From: Campylobacter geochelonis
GTDB lineage: Bacteria > Campylobacterota > Campylobacteria > Campylobacterales > Campylobacteraceae
Reading direction: 5' to 3'
Length of the DNA stretch: 64,000 bases
Assembly (NCBI RefSeq): GCF_013201685.1
Contig: NZ_CP053844.1
Coordinates: forward strand, 2,046,001 to 2,110,000
Shown here: positions 63,458-64,000 of the stretch, piece by piece
How the letters are laid out: each line of letters begins with the position of its first letter
Position numbering within the stretch: the first letter of the stretch is position 1
Program-made: the position numbers and the translations under genes
The notes under the pieces: generated by a model
What the model saw: only the letters and a program-made list of their open reading frames with translations
What the model was told of the DNA's origin: nothing
Database searches by the model: none

Positions 63458-64000
63458 TCTAACTCCTTAAATTGCTTGTTAAACTCATAAATTTCATCAG
63501 CTAAATTTGAAATCTCCTCATCGCTCATCTTGCTTATAAGTTCATACATCAAAACGTTTTTTTGGGTTTTGCTTTGGTATTTTTTTATCATTTTGACTAT
63601 CTCTTTATCTGTTTTATCAAGCAAAGATGGTCCTATTATGCCATTTGCGTAGTCGTTATGACAGGCTGAACATTTAAGGATAAAATTTGGGCTTAGCCGT
63701 TTTTTTAGCAAATCTAAATTTATATTTTTATAAGGTGATTTTAGCCTTGCATAAGCGATGATTTCGCGTGTGGTTTCGTTGTTTTCGTTATTTATATTAA
63801 ACTGCACTTTTCGCTCGCCATCGATGTTATAAACTATAAATTTATCATCATTTTTTATCTTTTCATCGCCTTTTTTAATGACAATTTTTGCCTTTTGCGG
63901 CTCGTTTTGTTCAAGCGAGTTTTGATTTTTAAAGCTTGTATTTTGCTCTGTTTTTTGCTCTTTTTTCTCGCACGAAGCTAAAAGCAAAGCCAAAATCATC
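63454..64000 (-). CDS. Lipoprotein monohaem cytochrome c (NosC1-like), cut at the window edge
   Basis: The visible frame begins at MILALLLASCEKKEQ with a lipobox LLLASC, but only nine residues precede the Cys, so the true start probably lies beyond base 64000. A long charged linker (about residues 20-75) precedes the cytochrome c domain with haem motif CSACH (about 114) and a distal Met in KNVLMYEL. It overlaps the next cytochrome by 4 bases. The nitrous oxide reductase gene itself is expected further upstream, outside the window. Confidence 0.78.
   Translation of the reverse strand, partial: MILALLLASCEKKEQKTEQNTSFKNQNSLEQNEPQKAKIVIKKGDEKIKNDDKFIVYNIDGERKVQFNINNENNETTREIIAYARLKSPYKNINLDLLKKRLSPNFILKCSACHNDYANGIIGPSLLDKTDKEIVKMIKKYQSKTQKNVLMYELISKMSDEEISNLADEIYEFNKQFKELE

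Overview
The window looks like a chromosome segment of a Campylobacter (Campylobacterota) outside the C. jejuni/C. coli group. The DNA is very AT-rich and the 10-bp palindrome CTAAATTTAG recurs throughout. Gene neighbourhoods known from Campylobacter are present (ftsB-like/eno/recA; pldA-mobA and an NFACT gene-cdsA-dxr-tsaD), and menaquinone is made by the futalosine route (mqnD). A Hyf-type hydrogenase, DmsABC and Nos genes point to a respiratorily versatile, microaerobic to anaerobic host-associated species. I cannot name the species from the sequence alone.

Layout. 1-2192: the cut end of a phage/ICE-type protein. 2326-4848: a GntP permease and glycerate kinase. 4849-6035: an empty AT-rich spacer. 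6036-10279 (minus): a DAACS symporter, pldA, mobA, leuC. 10347-17099 (plus): NFACT protein, cdsA, dxr, a membrane-anchored unknown, uraA-like permease, tsaD. 18087-21109 (minus): a PepSY protein and TonB receptor with a Fur-box candidate. 21529-26077 (plus): dmsABC plus a TorD/DmsD-type chaperone. 26751-30087 (minus): thiD, ftsB-like, eno, recA. 30186-31816 (plus): mqnD, murB. 32264-40161: the pilin/recombinase island. 40707-42047: a CNNM/CorC protein. 42111-51976 (minus): a ten-gene hyf/hyc hydrogenase operon. 52006-57371 (minus): M48 lipoprotein, SbmA/BacA-like transporter, methyltransferase, coiled-coil protein, DUF493 protein, moaC. 57445-58618: two sibling small-RNA candidates flanking an EF-hand gene and a YegP-like gene. 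59581-64000 (minus): nos genes, running off the window.

The most unusual part is 32.9-40.2 kb. Three type IV pilin-like genes (A and B minus, C plus) share an identical 131-bp block covering the operator-like palindrome, ribosome binding site and first coding bases; their 3' parts differ. A tyrosine recombinase with a full set of catalytic residues lies between B and C, so the shared blocks form inverted repeats around the recombinase and two outward-facing promoters. Pilins A and C share a longer, perfect 326-bp inverted repeat (33543-33868 and 37285-37610) that also carries the start of the recombinase gene. Inversion between the arms would leave the recombinase intact, and inversion between the B and C blocks would swap promoters between two different pilin tails. 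Two LtaS/PptA-like phospho-transferase paralogues sit downstream of pilins B and C. One has its ribosome binding site buried in a hairpin; the other carries a fresh 192-bp in-frame tandem duplication. I read this as a candidate pilin-variation and pilin-modification system. Inversion itself is inferred, not observed.

How the genes work together: DmsABC, Nos and Hyf are membrane redox systems; mqnD supplies menaquinone, and mobA and moaC supply molybdenum cofactor for DmsA. No rRNA, tRNA, CRISPR array or complete insertion sequence was seen.
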